Source: Diploptera punctata (taxonomy: Eukaryota; Arthropoda; Insecta; Blattodea; Blaberidae). Taken from it: a DNA stretch of 64,000 nt. The DNA lies in contig JASPKZ010005705.1 of the NCBI GenBank assembly GCA_030220185.1, positions 979,501 to 1,043,500 of the forward strand, in the 5' to 3' direction. The notes under the pieces are model-generated. The model worked only from the letters and a program-made list of their open reading frames with translations. It had not been told where the DNA came from and made no database searches. Shown here piece after piece: positions 63,460 to 64,000 of the stretch (its first letter is position 1; each line of letters opens with the position of its first letter). The position numbers and the translations under genes were made by a program.

Positions 63460-64000
63460 ATATTTTAATATTTAAACATTTTGAGTCGTATTAAATTGAA
63501 GAAAATATGTTGACAGTAAATAACTTCAAGTAAGGGTGACAGAATCATACAATTTCATAATTAGCCACGATATGGTGCTGTTGTATAAGCCAAATTAAAA
63601 TAAGACATGGCTACAGAGTCTAATTCTACACTTGCGCCACTTTCCAGTGAAACAAGAAACTTTGCTGAACTCCCCTTTTACTTCTTACTTTATTTTTTAT
63701 GGCTGATGATCATGGTTTAAAATGAATGAAGAGTGTAAATAAACATTTAATACTGAATTTATTTCATTTGAGATGATAATTCATATTTGTACGATACAGA
63801 TTGCTATACAGTTAAAATTAATTATTTAGACTGGTGACTTTTGTGTTATATACGACAAGAATTTGTGTGATATGAAGGCATAGATAGCCCATTTAATGAC
63901 ATGAAGGTAACACACACGATCATTATACCTGCAAGAGCTGCTAAATTAATACAGATTGTGTATGGCAGCACACATGCTAGCTATTAACACATATTGCCAG
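63460..64000. other. Unassigned sequence
   Basis: AT-rich, nothing recognised to the window end. Confidence 0.3.

Overview
The window looks like intergenic DNA from a large, AT-rich, transposon-dense arthropod genome, most probably an insect. I infer this from RTE-like and Jockey-like LINEs, several tRNA-derived SINE families, Tc1/mariner-type DNA transposons and many ATT/AAT microsatellites. A cockroach/termite-type insect is a guess from general resemblance, not a result. I found no convincing host protein-coding gene. Every ORF with recognisable similarity is a retrotransposon or transposase fragment, and nearly all carry stops or frameshifts.

Family names are local to this annotation. 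RTE-A is an RTE-like LINE ending in GTAA repeats after a UNCG-loop hairpin, with at least eleven fragments; the fullest is at 52886-54706. RTE-B ends in GAA/TGA repeats after a covarying hairpin; the longest copy is at 36459-38865. RTE-C, RTE-D and RTE-E are related C-terminal fragments. SINE-1 to SINE-8 are tRNA-derived or tRNA-like repeats recognised by B-box words. MITE-1 and the TTAA element are non-autonomous DNA transposons. X is a hairpin-ended repeat that I cannot classify.

Layout. 1-7.7 kb: LINE pieces, a 36-bp minisatellite, a decayed DDE transposase, an almost complete mariner-like element and two SINEs with target-site duplications. 9-17.4 kb: RTE-A pieces, a 5'-inverted RTE-B insertion, three deleted mariner-like elements, and MITE-1 inside a SINE. 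17.7-20.6 kb: an inverted-repeat composite around a Jockey-like ORF1. 21.2-23.4 kb: featureless AT-rich DNA. 23.4-27.9 kb: microsatellites, LINE ends, and a repeat with a hammerhead-like core. 28-32.3 kb: first copy of X, then an RTE-E interrupted twice, then a 290-bp palindrome carrying the hammerhead-like core on both arms. 33-39.9 kb: LINE 3' ends, and a SINE-4 split by a 3.9-kb tandem X dimer that itself holds an RTE-B copy. 40-51.5 kb: SINEs, MITE-1, the TTAA element, a GC-rich minisatellite and an unknown coding repeat present twice. 51.8-55.7 kb: SINE pairs, the RTE-A reference copy and an RTE-B fragment. 57.5-62.2 kb: a nearly full-length but broken Jockey-like LINE.

The elements connect through retrotransposition. 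SINE-3 and RTE-D share a 3' stem-loop, as expected if the SINE borrows that LINE's machinery. RTE-A and RTE-B each keep a conserved 3' hairpin despite decay elsewhere. The nested insertions with restored reading frames give a relative chronology.
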